Shown one piece after another: positions 17,754-27,277 of a stretch of DNA of 64,000 nt. A program made the translations under genes and the position numbers. Where the stretch lies: the NCBI GenBank assembly GCA_036350795.1, contig JAZBNV010000100.1, forward strand, positions 7,312 through 71,311, read 5' to 3'. Source of the stretch: JAUVKT01 sp036350795. GTDB lineage: Bacteria; Bacteroidota; Bacteroidia; Bacteroidales; VadinHA17. The notes below the pieces were generated by a model that was given only the letters and a program-made list of their open reading frames with translations, searched no databases and was not told the origin of the DNA. Each line of letters opens with the position of its first letter. Position 1 is the first letter of the stretch.

Positions 17754-17772
17754 CAAACAAAAATAAATTGAG

Positions 17773-18093
17773 ATGAATAATTTCGCGTTCTTGTATTTGA
17801 TGACACCTCCTGCAGAAGGAGCAAACCCTCTGGCAACATTTTTACCTTTGATTCTTGTATTTGTAGTGTTTTATTTCTTTATGATAAGACCGCAGATGAG
17901 AAAGCAAAAGGAGATGACAAATTACCGGTCCGGTCTTTCCAAAGGAGATAAGGTAATAACTACAGGCGGTATTTATGGAAAGATAACTGATGTTAAGGAT
18001 ACTACTGTTACCGTGGACGTTGGAGATGGTGTTTTGCTTAAAATTGATAAAAGTGCTATCTTAAAGGATTCTTCCGATTTGGAGAAGAAATAA
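17773..18093 (+). CDS. yajC: Preprotein translocase subunit YajC
   Basis: YajC is a small inner-membrane protein associated with SecDF. The 106-residue sequence has one membrane helix (about residues 22-40) followed at once by FFMIRPQMRKQKEM, the YajC signature, then GDKVITTGGIYGKI and the DGVLLKIDKSAI segment. Length and motif order are normal. It sits between the DUF1573 gene and ybbR with short gaps. Confidence 0.95.
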   Translation: MNNFAFLYLMTPPAEGANPLATFLPLILVFVVFYFFMIRPQMRKQKEMTNYRSGLSKGDKVITTGGIYGKITDVKDTTVTVDVGDGVLLKIDKSAILKDSSDLEKK

Positions 18094-18117
18094 TTCTATT
18101 GGTCATCTAAAAATACT

Positions 18118-19125
18118 ATGAGCCTGGCAGAAAGAAGCGAGCTCTGGCGCAAACGCTTTGGAGAGTTGAGAACGCGTCTTCTCAGGAGAGAGGTGGCTGT
18201 ATTCTCATTTTTTCTCTTACTGTCATTTGTTTTCTGGTTTCTTAATGGACTCAGCAAGGAAATGAAAGGGAGAATTGAATATCCTGTAAGGTATATTAAC
18301 TTCCCCGAAGGTAAAACTCTCGTTAATGATTTGCCTGATCATCTTTCTCTTTCTGTTGAAGGCCCGGGATATTCCATAGTGCAGACAAAACTCGGCGGAA
18401 GCAGGGAACATCTTACCATCGACCTGGACCGTATCTCAATACAGGTACTGGAAGACCGTGAGATTCTTAAATTGTACAGCCTTACATATAATCTAAGGGC
18501 CATGCTTGCCGAGCAGATCAGAACTGATTTTAGCATAAACTCAATATCACCCGATACTATATTCTTCGATATGGACCGTATTTCAAGGAAGAAAGTGATG
18601 GTAATTCCTGATATTGAGATAAATACCCAGAGGCAGTATATTGTAAATGGTAATATCAGCTGTGATCCCGATTCCATAGAAATATCAGGACCCAGGGTTA
18701 TAGTGGATACTGTATCAGCTGTTTATACAAGGAATTATACTTTTGACCAGCTCAACAGGACAGAAAGCAAAACACTTGTTCTGAAGCCAATAAACAGGAT
18801 TGCTTTCTCTGAGAGAAAAGTGGAGGTGAATATCCCGGTTGAGCAATTTACTGAGGCCTTGCTTGAGGTAGCTCTGAAAGCAGTTAATGTACCTGATACC
18901 GCACTTGTAAGATTATTCCCCGACAGGGTGAAGGTAAGTTGTATTGTTGCCCTGAGCGACTATAATAATTTTATGAATGCCCCGCTTGAGGCCATTGTAG
19001 ATATGGCTGGTCTGGATATTGCATCAACTTCCAGGCTGAAAGTTGAACTTAGAAACCTGCCTGTCTATGCAGCGCAGGTAAGGCATAACCCGCAGTTTGT
19101 TGAGTACTTAATCGAGAAGAAATGA
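18118..19125 (+). CDS. YbbR-domain membrane protein (CdaR-like)
   Basis: The 335-residue protein has a cytoplasmic basic start, one membrane helix at about residues 28-45, and an extracytoplasmic part with repeated YbbR beta modules, for example EIEISGPRVIVD near residue 192 with the following VSAVYT strand. In Firmicutes the YbbR protein CdaR regulates the diadenylate cyclase CdaA. Here no cdaA is linked; instead the gene overlaps coaE by 4 bases. A link to c-di-AMP is suggested only by family and by the PgpH-type gene at 6.8 kb. Adjacent C-terminal sequence is normal. Confidence 0.78.
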   Translation: MSLAERSELWRKRFGELRTRLLRREVAVFSFFLLLSFVFWFLNGLSKEMKGRIEYPVRYINFPEGKTLVNDLPDHLSLSVEGPGYSIVQTKLGGSREHLTIDLDRISIQVLEDREILKLYSLTYNLRAMLAEQIRTDFSINSISPDTIFFDMDRISRKKVMVIPDIEINTQRQYIVNGNISCDPDSIEISGPRVIVDTVSAVYTRNYTFDQLNRTESKTLVLKPINRIAFSERKVEVNIPVEQFTEALLEVALKAVNVPDTALVRLFPDRVKVSCIVALSDYNNFMNAPLEAIVDMAGLDIASTSRLKVELRNLPVYAAQVRHNPQFVEYLIEKK

Positions 19126-19727
19126 AATTCAGACTGGGAATAACAGGCGGAATAGGAAGCGGCAAGTCTACAGTCTGCAAAGTGTTTGAAGTACTGGGAG
19201 TCAGGGTTTTTTATAGTGATCTGGAAGCCCGGGTCATCATGGATACAAGTCCCCTGGTATATAAGGGCCTGGAAAAAATACTGGGATTTGATATTTATGT
19301 TGACGGAAAAATCGACAGACCCAGGCTGGCAGATATTATTTTTAATGATTCAAAAAAACTGGAACAGGTAAATATGCTTGTTCACCCGCTTGTACTGGAG
19401 AAATTTGCAGGCTGGAGTCAAAAACAGGATTCTGATTATGTTATACTTGAATCAGCTGTTTTATTTGAAAGTGGTGCCGGTGAAGTACTTGATAAAACAC
19501 TTGCTGTAATCGCACCCCTGGAAGAAAGGATTGCACGGGTTATGGAACGCAATAATATGAAGCGTGAGGAAGTCCTGGAAAGAATTAAAAACCAGGTTTC
19601 TGAAAATGAAATGCTGAGAAAGGCAGATTTTCTGCTCGATAATGCTGATTCCAGTATGCTTATACCGCAGGTAATAAGCGTGCATAATGAAATAAAAAAT
19701 ATTTTAACAAAGTCTGAGAATGGGTAA
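19122..19727 (+). CDS. coaE: Dephospho-CoA kinase
   Basis: CoaE performs the last step of coenzyme A synthesis, phosphorylating dephospho-CoA at the 3' ribose hydroxyl. The 201-residue protein has the P-loop GITGGIGSGKST at residues 7-18, a YSDLEAR segment that follows it, and HPLVLEKF and ESAVLFESG typical of the family. It overlaps ybbR by 4 bases (ATGA) and its end overlaps the next start, so it is tightly embedded in the operon. Confidence 0.95.
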   Translation: MKFRLGITGGIGSGKSTVCKVFEVLGVRVFYSDLEARVIMDTSPLVYKGLEKILGFDIYVDGKIDRPRLADIIFNDSKKLEQVNMLVHPLVLEKFAGWSQKQDSDYVILESAVLFESGAGEVLDKTLAVIAPLEERIARVMERNNMKREEVLERIKNQVSENEMLRKADFLLDNADSSMLIPQVISVHNEIKNILTKSENG

Positions 19728-20454
19728 ATACGCTAAATGGATTGGTGGCGGGCTTGGATGGTTTATGGGTGGTCCGCTCGGAGCCGTAGCCGGATATTTT
19801 ATCGGGTCTATATTTGATACCCCCGGGGAAAGCACCACAAGAACACGATACAGGGGCAGAACCTATACTACAACCGCAGGCGACTTTGCCCTCAGCCTTA
19901 TCGTACTCGTTGCTGCAGTAATGAAAGCAGATGGTAAGATAGTAAAGTCGGAACTGGATTTTGTTAAGGACTGGTTTAAAAGGCAGTTCGGTGAAGATAC
20001 AGCCTCAGAAGCAATCCTGATGTTAAGGGATATGCTCAAGAAGGAAATTCCCCTGGCCGAGGTTTGCGGACAGATAAGCAGAAATATGGAATATACATCC
20101 AGGATACAACTGATACATATGCTTTACGAAGTATCAGCTTCTGATGGTGAGTTCGACAAAGCAGAGATGTCAGTAATAGACAGGATAGCCACTTATCTCA
20201 ATATATCAGCCAGCGATAAGGAATCTATAAGGAATATGTTTATCCCTGATACAAATGCTGCATATAAGATACTTGAGATTGAACCTGCTGCTACTGATGG
20301 CGATATAAAAAGAGCGTACAGGAGAATGGCAAGGAAATATCATCCCGATACGGTAAATCATCTGGGCGAGGACTTCAGGAAGGCAGCGAATGAGAAATTC
20401 AGAAAGGTGAACGAGGCTTACGAACAAATTAAGAAAGAAAGAAATATTAAATAG
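19720..20454 (+). CDS. TerB-DnaJ (DjlA-like) co-chaperone
   Basis: The 244-residue protein starts with a glycine-rich hydrophobic stretch (about residues 4-30), has a TerB-like helical domain at about residues 50-165 (ADGKIVKSELDFV; SDGEFDKAEM), and ends with a J domain at about 180-240 containing the HPD triad (RKYHPDTV). This layout is that of DjlA, a membrane-associated DnaK co-chaperone. The J domain has a normal HPD and should stimulate DnaK. It overlaps coaE by 8 bases. Confidence 0.85.
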   Translation: MGKYAKWIGGGLGWFMGGPLGAVAGYFIGSIFDTPGESTTRTRYRGRTYTTTAGDFALSLIVLVAAVMKADGKIVKSELDFVKDWFKRQFGEDTASEAILMLRDMLKKEIPLAEVCGQISRNMEYTSRIQLIHMLYEVSASDGEFDKAEMSVIDRIATYLNISASDKESIRNMFIPDTNAAYKILEIEPAATDGDIKRAYRRMARKYHPDTVNHLGEDFRKAANEKFRKVNEAYEQIKKERNIK

Positions 20455-20476
20455 ACGATTTTAAAGAATACAGAAA

Positions 20477-20965
20477 ATGAAACTTAAAGACATATTATCT
20501 ATTTCAGGCGAGGGAGGACTTTTCAGATTTATCGCCCAGGGAAAGAATTCAATTATTGTAGAACACCTCGAAACAAAAAAACGCAGCGCAGCACATGGTA
20601 CAGCAAAGGTAAGTTCGCTTGTGGATATAGCTATTTTTACAGAAGGTGAAGAGGTGCCGCTGGGCGATGTTTTTGACAGGATATTTGAAAAAGAGGAGGG
20701 CGGAGAAGCAATAAACCATAAGTCAACTCCCGATGAGCTAAAAGCCTATTTTGGAGAAGTGCTCCCCGATTATGACCGCGACAGGGTTTATGTTTCTGAT
20801 ATCCGGAAATTAATAAGCTGGTATAATACCCTTCAGAGCCTTAAGCTGCTGGTGCCAGGATCTGACAATGAAGACGAAGCTGAAAGTACCGGTGAAGCCG
20901 GCAACTCTGATCAGGCAGACACGGACAGGCAGAAGCCTGAGAACGAGCCCAAAGCGGAAGAATAG
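20477..20965 (+). CDS. DUF5606 domain protein
   Basis: This 162-residue protein opens MKLKDILSISGEGGLFRFI, the standard start of DUF5606, a Bacteroidota-restricted small cytosolic family of unknown function. The folded part runs to about residue 125 (TPDELKAYFGEVLPDYDRDRVY); the last ~35 residues are an acidic, disordered tail. It lies 22 bases after the djlA-like gene and is the last member of the nusB-led run. A weak AT-rich terminator follows at 21025. Confidence 0.82.
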   Translation: MKLKDILSISGEGGLFRFIAQGKNSIIVEHLETKKRSAAHGTAKVSSLVDIAIFTEGEEVPLGDVFDRIFEKEEGGEAINHKSTPDELKAYFGEVLPDYDRDRVYVSDIRKLISWYNTLQSLKLLVPGSDNEDEAESTGEAGNSDQADTDRQKPENEPKAEE

Positions 20966-21024
20966 ATTTTGCCGGTCTGAATATTTATCAGAACCTGTAA
21001 TTTAGCACTCAGCTGTTCTATAAT

Positions 21025-21045
21025 ATCTTTTACCAAAAGATTTTT
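21025..21045 (+). terminator. Weak AT-rich hairpin terminator
   Basis: ATCTTTT (21025-21031) and AAAAGAT (21035-21041) form a perfect 7-bp stem with a 3-nt loop, followed by a short T run. The stem is A/T-rich, so termination efficiency may be low. Confidence 0.35.
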
Positions 21046-21081
21046 GTTGTATCTTGTTTAGGCACAAAACTAACTTGATAA

Positions 21082-24018
21082 ATGAGAACAATAAGTATCT
21101 TTTTACTATTGTCTTTTTCCTTATTGGTAAAGGGGCAGCAAATATCTTCATTTACTGAATCAGATGACTTTAAATACCGTAATGTAGGACCATCCAGGGG
21201 AGGAAGGGTTACTGCTGTAGCCGGAGTTGAATCTGATGCTTCAACTTATTACATGGGTGCTACGGGAGGTGGTGTGTGGAAGACCACGGACTACGGTAAA
21301 AGCTGGAGGAATATTTCGGACGCTTATTTTAAAACAGCTTCGATAGGTTCTATTGCGGTGTTCCAGGAAAATCCGGACATTATATATGTAGGGACCGGCT
21401 CTGACGGGCTGCGCAGTAACGTAATTATCGGTAAAGGAGCCTATAAAAGCGAGGATGCAGGAAAAACATGGTCCTGCCTGGGACTCGAAAATGTAGGGCA
21501 GATTGGAGCTGTAATAATTGATCCTGAAAATCCCGACAGGGTCTTTATGGCTGCTATAGGCAATCCCTTCGGACCAAACGATGAAAGAGGTGTTTACAGA
21601 ACTCTGGATGGTGGCGATACCTGGGAGAAAGTGCTTTTTATCTCCGAAAACACAGGTGTTTGTGACCTGGAGTTTCATCCGGGCAACACGGATATTATAT
21701 ATGCTTCGGCATGGACGGCAAGGAGAAAACCATGGACAATTATCTCAGGTTCTGAAGAAGGAGGAATTTTCAGAACAGTAGATGGCGGATCTGTATGGAC
21801 AAAATTAAGCGCTGATCTGCCAGCCGGGATTGTTGGCAAGAGTGACCTGGCTGTTTGCAGGGCCGAACCGGATATGCTATATGCCCTTATAGAAGCAGAA
21901 AATGACCAGGGTGGACTATATATCTCAAAAAATATGGGAGATTCATTTACTCTTGCAGGGAAGCAGTCTTTCCTGCTCGACAGGCCCTTTTATTATACCA
22001 ATATCGATGTTGATCCTACTAATCCTGATATAATATATTCAAATTCAACAGGGTTTTACCGCTCATCCGACAGGGGAAAAAGCTGGCAGAGAAGATCAAC
22101 ACCTCATGGAGATAACCATGATATGTGGATTAATCCGTCAAACCCCGAAATTTATATCCAGTCAAACGACGGAGGTGCAAATATTACCTTAAACGGAGGT
22201 GTTACCTGGTCAGAACAAAACAACCAGCCAACAGCTGAACTGTACCAGGTAAATGTTGACGACCAGGTACCTTACTGGCTCTATGCCGGTCAGCAGGATA
22301 ATTCTACAGTTGCCATACCCTCAACATCCTCGGTAAGTTATTCAGGAATGGGAAGGGGTGGATCTTCATTTATTTCCGTTGGTGGATGCGAAACGGGACC
22401 GGCTGTTCCTAAACCCGGCAATCCTGATATTGTATACTCCAATTGCAAGGGTCGCTTCGGAAGGTTTAATAAAGTCACGGGTGTTGAGAAACAATATTAT
22501 GTAGGTGCATGGAATATGTATGGTCACAATCCTAAAGATTTGAAGTACAGGTTTCAAAGGGTTTCCCCAATATTGGTTTCACCGCATGACCCCAATACGG
22601 TTTACCATGCATCCCAGTACCTTCACCGTACCAGGGATGAAGGTGTTACCTGGGAGACAATCTCTCCTGACCTTACCGCCTTTGAACCTGATAAGCAGGT
22701 AATTTCAGGTAGTCCTATTACCAGGGATATTACCGGTGAAGAATTCTATAGTACTATCTATGCGGTAGCCGAATCACCCAGGCAGAAAGGTGTAATCTGG
22801 ACAGGTGCAAACGACGGACCGGTTTATGTTACAAAAGACTCAGGCGAAAACTGGAAGAATGTCACCCCGCCAGTATTATTACCTGGCGGAAGGGTTCAGA
22901 CTATTGAAGCATCACCACATAAACCGGCAAAAGCCTTCTTCGCAGTATACAGGTACCTTCTCGACGACTGGGCACCATATATATTCAAAACAAATGATTA
23001 TGGTGAGAACTGGACCCTGATAGTTAATGGAATTCCTGCAGACGAACCGGTAAGGGTAATTCGTGAAGACCCCGTTGTGGAAGGCTTGCTTTATGCCGGA
23101 ACAGAATCCGGAATCTATATATCTTTTGATGACGGTGAATCCTGGAGTGATTTCAGACTTAACCTGCCGGTGGTTCCTGTAACTGATATTAAAATTTTCA
23201 GAAACGATATGGTAATCTCAACAATGGGAAGGTCATTCTGGATACTGGATGATATTTCTCCCCTCAGGCACATTGAAGCTATTGCACAGGGGGATGTTAA
23301 TTATCTTTTCAAACCAGCCGATACCTACCGGTCACCATCTGTTTCATCAGTGCCGATAAGCTATTTCCTGGCCGAAGCTGATACTGGCCTCGAACTTATT
23401 ATCGAGGATCCGCAGGGCAGGGAGATTATGAAATATGCTGGCGATAGTAACAGGAAGCCCTCAAACAATAAGGGTTTCAACAGGATTTACTGGGATATGA
23501 GCAGCTATGGGGCACAATCCTCGGGCGGTCGCCAGTCGAGAGGACCCAGGGTTCCCCCTCAAAGATATACCCTCAGGCTTAAAATAAACGGAGTGGAGCT
23601 TAAATCAGCCATTGAGGTTCTGCCCGATCCTTTAATGGTGGCCGATGGTCTCACTTTTGCAAGCTACAATAAGCAGTTTAATCTCAGCCTCGACATTATC
23701 AGCCTGATTGATGAGGCATCTTCTCTTACTGATAATGTCAGGTCAGATCTTGACGGGCTGAATTCAATAAAAGAGTCCGGGAAGAAACTATCCAGGAAGC
23801 AAACAAAGACTTTCGAACAGCTTACAGAGATTTATGATAAAATGGTAACGGCCAGGATAACCTATCCCCGGCCCATGCTAAACGATCAGATCAGGTACCT
23901 GTATTCAATGGTTTCCGGAGCAGACCAGGAACCTGGTAAAGATGCATTTATAAGACTTGAGGAGCTCAGAAATGAATTAGCGCTTTTGCTTGAAGCTTAT
24001 AATCAATTGATTGATTAA
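21082..24018 (+). CDS. Secreted BNR/VPS10-type beta-propeller protein
   Basis: The 978-residue product has a signal peptide (MRTISIFLLLSFSLLVKG) and about twelve Asp-box/BNR-type repeats with GGVWKTTDYGKSW, GVYRTLDGGDTW and GIYISFDDGESW as clear examples. The propeller part extends to about residue 730; then comes a beta region and a helical tail (about 850-978). These 'sortilin-like/glycosyl hydrolase' proteins are abundant in Bacteroidota, but BNR repeats alone do not show sialidase activity and no catalytic motif is seen. The same family appears again at 54-56 kb. No type IX secretion C-terminal domain is visible. Its ligand is unknown. Confidence 0.8.
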   Translation: MRTISIFLLLSFSLLVKGQQISSFTESDDFKYRNVGPSRGGRVTAVAGVESDASTYYMGATGGGVWKTTDYGKSWRNISDAYFKTASIGSIAVFQENPDIIYVGTGSDGLRSNVIIGKGAYKSEDAGKTWSCLGLENVGQIGAVIIDPENPDRVFMAAIGNPFGPNDERGVYRTLDGGDTWEKVLFISENTGVCDLEFHPGNTDIIYASAWTARRKPWTIISGSEEGGIFRTVDGGSVWTKLSADLPAGIVGKSDLAVCRAEPDMLYALIEAENDQGGLYISKNMGDSFTLAGKQSFLLDRPFYYTNIDVDPTNPDIIYSNSTGFYRSSDRGKSWQRRSTPHGDNHDMWINPSNPEIYIQSNDGGANITLNGGVTWSEQNNQPTAELYQVNVDDQVPYWLYAGQQDNSTVAIPSTSSVSYSGMGRGGSSFISVGGCETGPAVPKPGNPDIVYSNCKGRFGRFNKVTGVEKQYYVGAWNMYGHNPKDLKYRFQRVSPILVSPHDPNTVYHASQYLHRTRDEGVTWETISPDLTAFEPDKQVISGSPITRDITGEEFYSTIYAVAESPRQKGVIWTGANDGPVYVTKDSGENWKNVTPPVLLPGGRVQTIEASPHKPAKAFFAVYRYLLDDWAPYIFKTNDYGENWTLIVNGIPADEPVRVIREDPVVEGLLYAGTESGIYISFDDGESWSDFRLNLPVVPVTDIKIFRNDMVISTMGRSFWILDDISPLRHIEAIAQGDVNYLFKPADTYRSPSVSSVPISYFLAEADTGLELIIEDPQGREIMKYAGDSNRKPSNNKGFNRIYWDMSSYGAQSSGGRQSRGPRVPPQRYTLRLKINGVELKSAIEVLPDPLMVADGLTFASYNKQFNLSLDIISLIDEASSLTDNVRSDLDGLNSIKESGKKLSRKQTKTFEQLTEIYDKMVTARITYPRPMLNDQIRYLYSMVSGADQEPGKDAFIRLEELRNELALLLEAYNQLID

Positions 24019-24041
24019 TAAATTCTATTTTATTAAATTTG
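24011..24041 (+). promoter_or_regulatory. Promoter for the SUMF1-type lipoprotein gene
   Basis: TTG at 24011-24013, a 20-base spacer and TAAATTTG at 24034-24041 match the consensus. The -33 element lies inside the last codons of the upstream propeller gene, so the two genes are separate units. Confidence 0.6.
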
Positions 24042-24093
24042 TTTGGGATAAAAGGGTAACTTTCCCCCAATACCTCTAACCAAACCTGATACT

Positions 24094-26442
24094 ATGGTCA
24101 ACTTTACTTTATTAAAGCGGGTTTATTTAGCCATAATAATGCTGAGTCTCCTGGCCAGCTGTAGAAATAACGCCCCGATAATCAGCCATAACTATGAATC
24201 TGATACTGTCAGTGTTAAGCATGGAGAAGTCATTGATCTTGATTTAAGATTTATCGATGATAAGAACGAACTTGACAGTGCCAATGTCAGTTTCAGGACA
24301 AAAGAAGTGTTTGCCGGTAAGGATACCAGCTTCCTCTTTAAGCTTAACACCTCACAACTGCCTGCCGGCAACTACCCCCTGGATATTTATGCAAGCGATC
24401 AGAAAGACAATTCTGTAAGGCTTAATATGCTTATTAAGGTTGAGCCGGTAAAACCGCTTATAGGTGAGGTAGCTTTTTCTGATGTGAGGGCTACACAGCT
24501 TAAGCTGAAAATGAAGCTGCTCTCTTCGGGAGGTATTCCGCTTACTGAAAAAGGACTTGTTTACTCCGAAAAGGAGGATGTAAGTATTGACGATGCTAAG
24601 ATCATTATTAAAAATGATGGAGCAAATATTGACCAGGTGCTTGATGGTTTGCCAAGAAACACAAAGCTTTTTGTGCGGGCTTATGCTCAAAATAATGTGG
24701 GTGTTAGTTATTCTGAGCCCACAGAGATTAAAACTCTTTCAGGAATACCGGTGGTTGCTACCGCTGGTATTTCAGATATACATTCCAGAGAAGTTAATGC
24801 ATCAGGAAGGGTTCTTACAGACGGCGGAGCAGACCTTACAGCCTATGGTATATGCTTTAGCACCAGTTCAGAACCAGGCATGAAGGATAATGTGCGAAGA
24901 AGCAGGTCGGGATGGAGATTTAACCTGGGCCTTGATGAGCTTACTCCCTTTACCAGGTATTACTACCGGGCTTTTGCAAGCAATCGTTTTGCAACGGTTT
25001 ACGGTGAAACCATGGAGTTTGAGACAACAGGGCCACCCACCGTGAAAACAGGGGTCCATGGCAGGATAATGATTAACTCTGTTGAATTCAGTATTGACGT
25101 AACAGATAATGGTGGTCATGAGGTTAGTGATGCGGGAATTGTGTACAGCATGCTCAAAGAACCCACAATAGATTCGAATGTTTTTTCCATGGGTAAAGGC
25201 AGGGGTAAAATCTCAGGCCTTGTTAAAAACCTGGATCCCGGCACAAAGTATCATATGAGGGCATATGCAGTTAACAGTGAGGGTGTCTCGTATGGAGAGG
25301 AGATCGAGCTCTTTACAAAGCTTGGAATTCCGTCAGTCGAAATACAGGGTGTTGAGGATATTGATTTCTCGAGCGCAAAGATACTTGCAAGCATTACAGA
25401 CGACGGTGGATTGGATGTTCTGGAACGGGGAATTGTATGGGATACGGTTTCACGACCTAACAAAGATCACAATTTTGCCGAAGTACCCGGCTCAGCCGGA
25501 CCATTCTTTTTTACCATACCCGGACTGGAATCAGGCATCAGGTATTATGCCAGGGCATATGCTCTTAACGAAAGGGGCATTGTATACTCAGAATCCGTAG
25601 ATTTTGTTCCCTATATTAATACACCCATGGCTGAGATAAATGGAGGTACATTCAATATGGGAAGTGAGGACGGAGACAAGTCAGAACAGCCGGTTCACCA
25701 GGTAAGCCTGTCGCCATATAGCATTGGCAAATATGAAGTTTCAAACCTTGAATATGCAAATTTCCTGAATTCCATGCTCGACAGGATAAGCATGGAGGGA
25801 GACGGCGATGTTGTAAACATCGACGGAATACCTGTGTATCACCTCAGGGTATATGGAGAGGACTATGATAAGACAGGCTTTAAGGTTCATATTGCTTATG
25901 ATGGAGAAAAGTTTTTTGTAAATAATGAATGCACCTCCTTTCCTGCCATACTTGTTACCTGGGAAGGAGCAAGGATGTTTTGCGAATGGGCAGGAGGAAG
26001 ACTTCCTACAGAAGCAGAGTGGGAGTTTGCTGCAAAGGGTGCTAAAAACAGCAGCAATGCCTTTGCCGGCTCTAACAGGCTGGAAAGGGTTGGATGGTTC
26101 TACAGGAACTGCAAGGATGCTGCCTGTCCGCTGACTGATGACACACGCGGTCTTAACCGGAGTGGCGGTAAAAGTCCAAATTCTATTGGTCTGTACGATA
26201 TGTCGGGCAATGCTGCTGAATGGTGCCTGGATTATTATTCCAATGACTACTACAAGAACGGGGATGCTGAAAACCCTATGGGACCTGAAAAAGGCTTATT
26301 CCGTGTTATAAGGGGAGGCAGCTGGGCCGATAAGGAATCAGACTGCACGGTGTACAGGAGAGTAAAAAGTTTTGACTCGAACCACGGTTACGACAATATA
26401 GGATTCAGGCTTGTACGGCCAGGCAGTATAAACAAAGATTGA
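24094..26442 (+). CDS. Lipoprotein with fibronectin-like repeats and a SUMF1/FGE-type domain
   Basis: The 782-residue protein has a lipobox LASC at residues 20-23. Residues ~120-510 hold at least four ~95-residue beta-sandwich repeats marked by DGGADLTAYGICFST, NGGHEVSDAGIVYS, DGGLDVLERGIVWD and a closing YYARAYALNERG. The C-terminal ~270 residues form a formylglycine-generating-enzyme fold: GGTFNMGSEDGD, YEVSNLEYANFLN, RLPTEAEWEFAAKG, MSGNAAEWCLDYY, VIRGGSW and GFRLVR. Such domains can be catalytic or purely structural; whether this one is active is not evident. A single-gene unit with its own promoter, convergent with mazG. Confidence 0.82.
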   Translation: MVNFTLLKRVYLAIIMLSLLASCRNNAPIISHNYESDTVSVKHGEVIDLDLRFIDDKNELDSANVSFRTKEVFAGKDTSFLFKLNTSQLPAGNYPLDIYASDQKDNSVRLNMLIKVEPVKPLIGEVAFSDVRATQLKLKMKLLSSGGIPLTEKGLVYSEKEDVSIDDAKIIIKNDGANIDQVLDGLPRNTKLFVRAYAQNNVGVSYSEPTEIKTLSGIPVVATAGISDIHSREVNASGRVLTDGGADLTAYGICFSTSSEPGMKDNVRRSRSGWRFNLGLDELTPFTRYYYRAFASNRFATVYGETMEFETTGPPTVKTGVHGRIMINSVEFSIDVTDNGGHEVSDAGIVYSMLKEPTIDSNVFSMGKGRGKISGLVKNLDPGTKYHMRAYAVNSEGVSYGEEIELFTKLGIPSVEIQGVEDIDFSSAKILASITDDGGLDVLERGIVWDTVSRPNKDHNFAEVPGSAGPFFFTIPGLESGIRYYARAYALNERGIVYSESVDFVPYINTPMAEINGGTFNMGSEDGDKSEQPVHQVSLSPYSIGKYEVSNLEYANFLNSMLDRISMEGDGDVVNIDGIPVYHLRVYGEDYDKTGFKVHIAYDGEKFFVNNECTSFPAILVTWEGARMFCEWAGGRLPTEAEWEFAAKGAKNSSNAFAGSNRLERVGWFYRNCKDAACPLTDDTRGLNRSGGKSPNSIGLYDMSGNAAEWCLDYYSNDYYKNGDAENPMGPEKGLFRVIRGGSWADKESDCTVYRRVKSFDSNHGYDNIGFRLVRPGSINKD

Positions 26443-26483
26443 TGATTTAGTAATTATTTACCCGGGGAGGTAAAGATATAAGC

Positions 26484-27266
26484 TTAATCGTCAGCCTTCT
26501 TTGCTTCATCCCATATCAGATCCATCTCGGCAAGACTCATGTCCCTGAGCGATTTACCCATGGCCATTGTCTTGCCCTCCAGGTAAGAAAATCTCTTTAT
26601 AAATTTCCTGTTGGTTCTTTCGAGGGCAGACTCAGGATCAATTCCATAGAGCCTGGCGGCATTAATTATTGAGAAGAGGAGATCTCCAAACTCTGATTCT
26701 ATCTTCTTATTGTTTCCATCAGATATTTCATCCCGAAGCTCACCCAGTTCCTCCAGTACCTTATCCCATACCTGGTCCTTTTCCTCCCAGTCAAAACCAA
26801 CACCCCTTACCTTCTCCTGTATTCTGTTTGCTTTAACAAGGGCTGGCAATGAATCCGGTACACCTGATAAAACAGGTTTATAAGTGCTGCCTTCGTTTTG
26901 CTTAAGCCGTTCCCAGTTATCTTCAACCTCGGTGGCATTATTAACTTCTGTATTTCCAAACACATGCGGGTGCCGGTAGATAAGCTTCCTGTTAATTCCT
27001 TCCAGCACGGTCCCAATATCAAACTGTCCTTTCTCAGATCCTATTTTTGCATAAAAAACTATATGGAGCATCAGGTCACCCAGTTCTTTACATATACCCT
27101 TACTGTCGTCCTCAATAATGGCATCAGCAAGTTCATAGGTCTCTTCAATTGTAAGTTTTCTGAGCGATTCGTTTGTTTGCTTCATGTCCCATGGACAGCT
27201 TTCCCTGAGTTTGTCCATTATGTCCAGAAGCTCTGAAAATGCTTCAAGCCGCCTGTCTTTTTCCAT
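26484..27266 (-). CDS. mazG: Nucleoside triphosphate pyrophosphohydrolase MazG
   Basis: MazG hydrolyses NTPs and dNTPs to monophosphates, removing damaged nucleotides and lowering (p)ppGpp. The 260-residue protein has two MazG domains: the first with CPWDMKQTNESL, EETYELADAI and ELGDLMLHIVFY, the second with EELGELRDEI and EFGDLLFSIINAARL; the ExxE...ExxD metal motifs are complete in both. The ATG at 27266 is preferred over an upstream TTG. It follows the DUF62 gene by 11 bases on the same strand and is probably cotranscribed. Confidence 0.94.
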   Translation of the reverse strand: MEKDRRLEAFSELLDIMDKLRESCPWDMKQTNESLRKLTIEETYELADAIIEDDSKGICKELGDLMLHIVFYAKIGSEKGQFDIGTVLEGINRKLIYRHPHVFGNTEVNNATEVEDNWERLKQNEGSTYKPVLSGVPDSLPALVKANRIQEKVRGVGFDWEEKDQVWDKVLEELGELRDEISDGNNKKIESEFGDLLFSIINAARLYGIDPESALERTNRKFIKRFSYLEGKTMAMGKSLRDMSLAEMDLIWDEAKKADD

Positions 27267-27277
27267 TATTATCAATG

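Noticed and set aside
21082..24018. Sialidase or glycoside hydrolase activity for the BNR proteins
   Set aside because: Asp-box repeats are structural; no arginine triad, FRIP motif or other catalytic set was seen.
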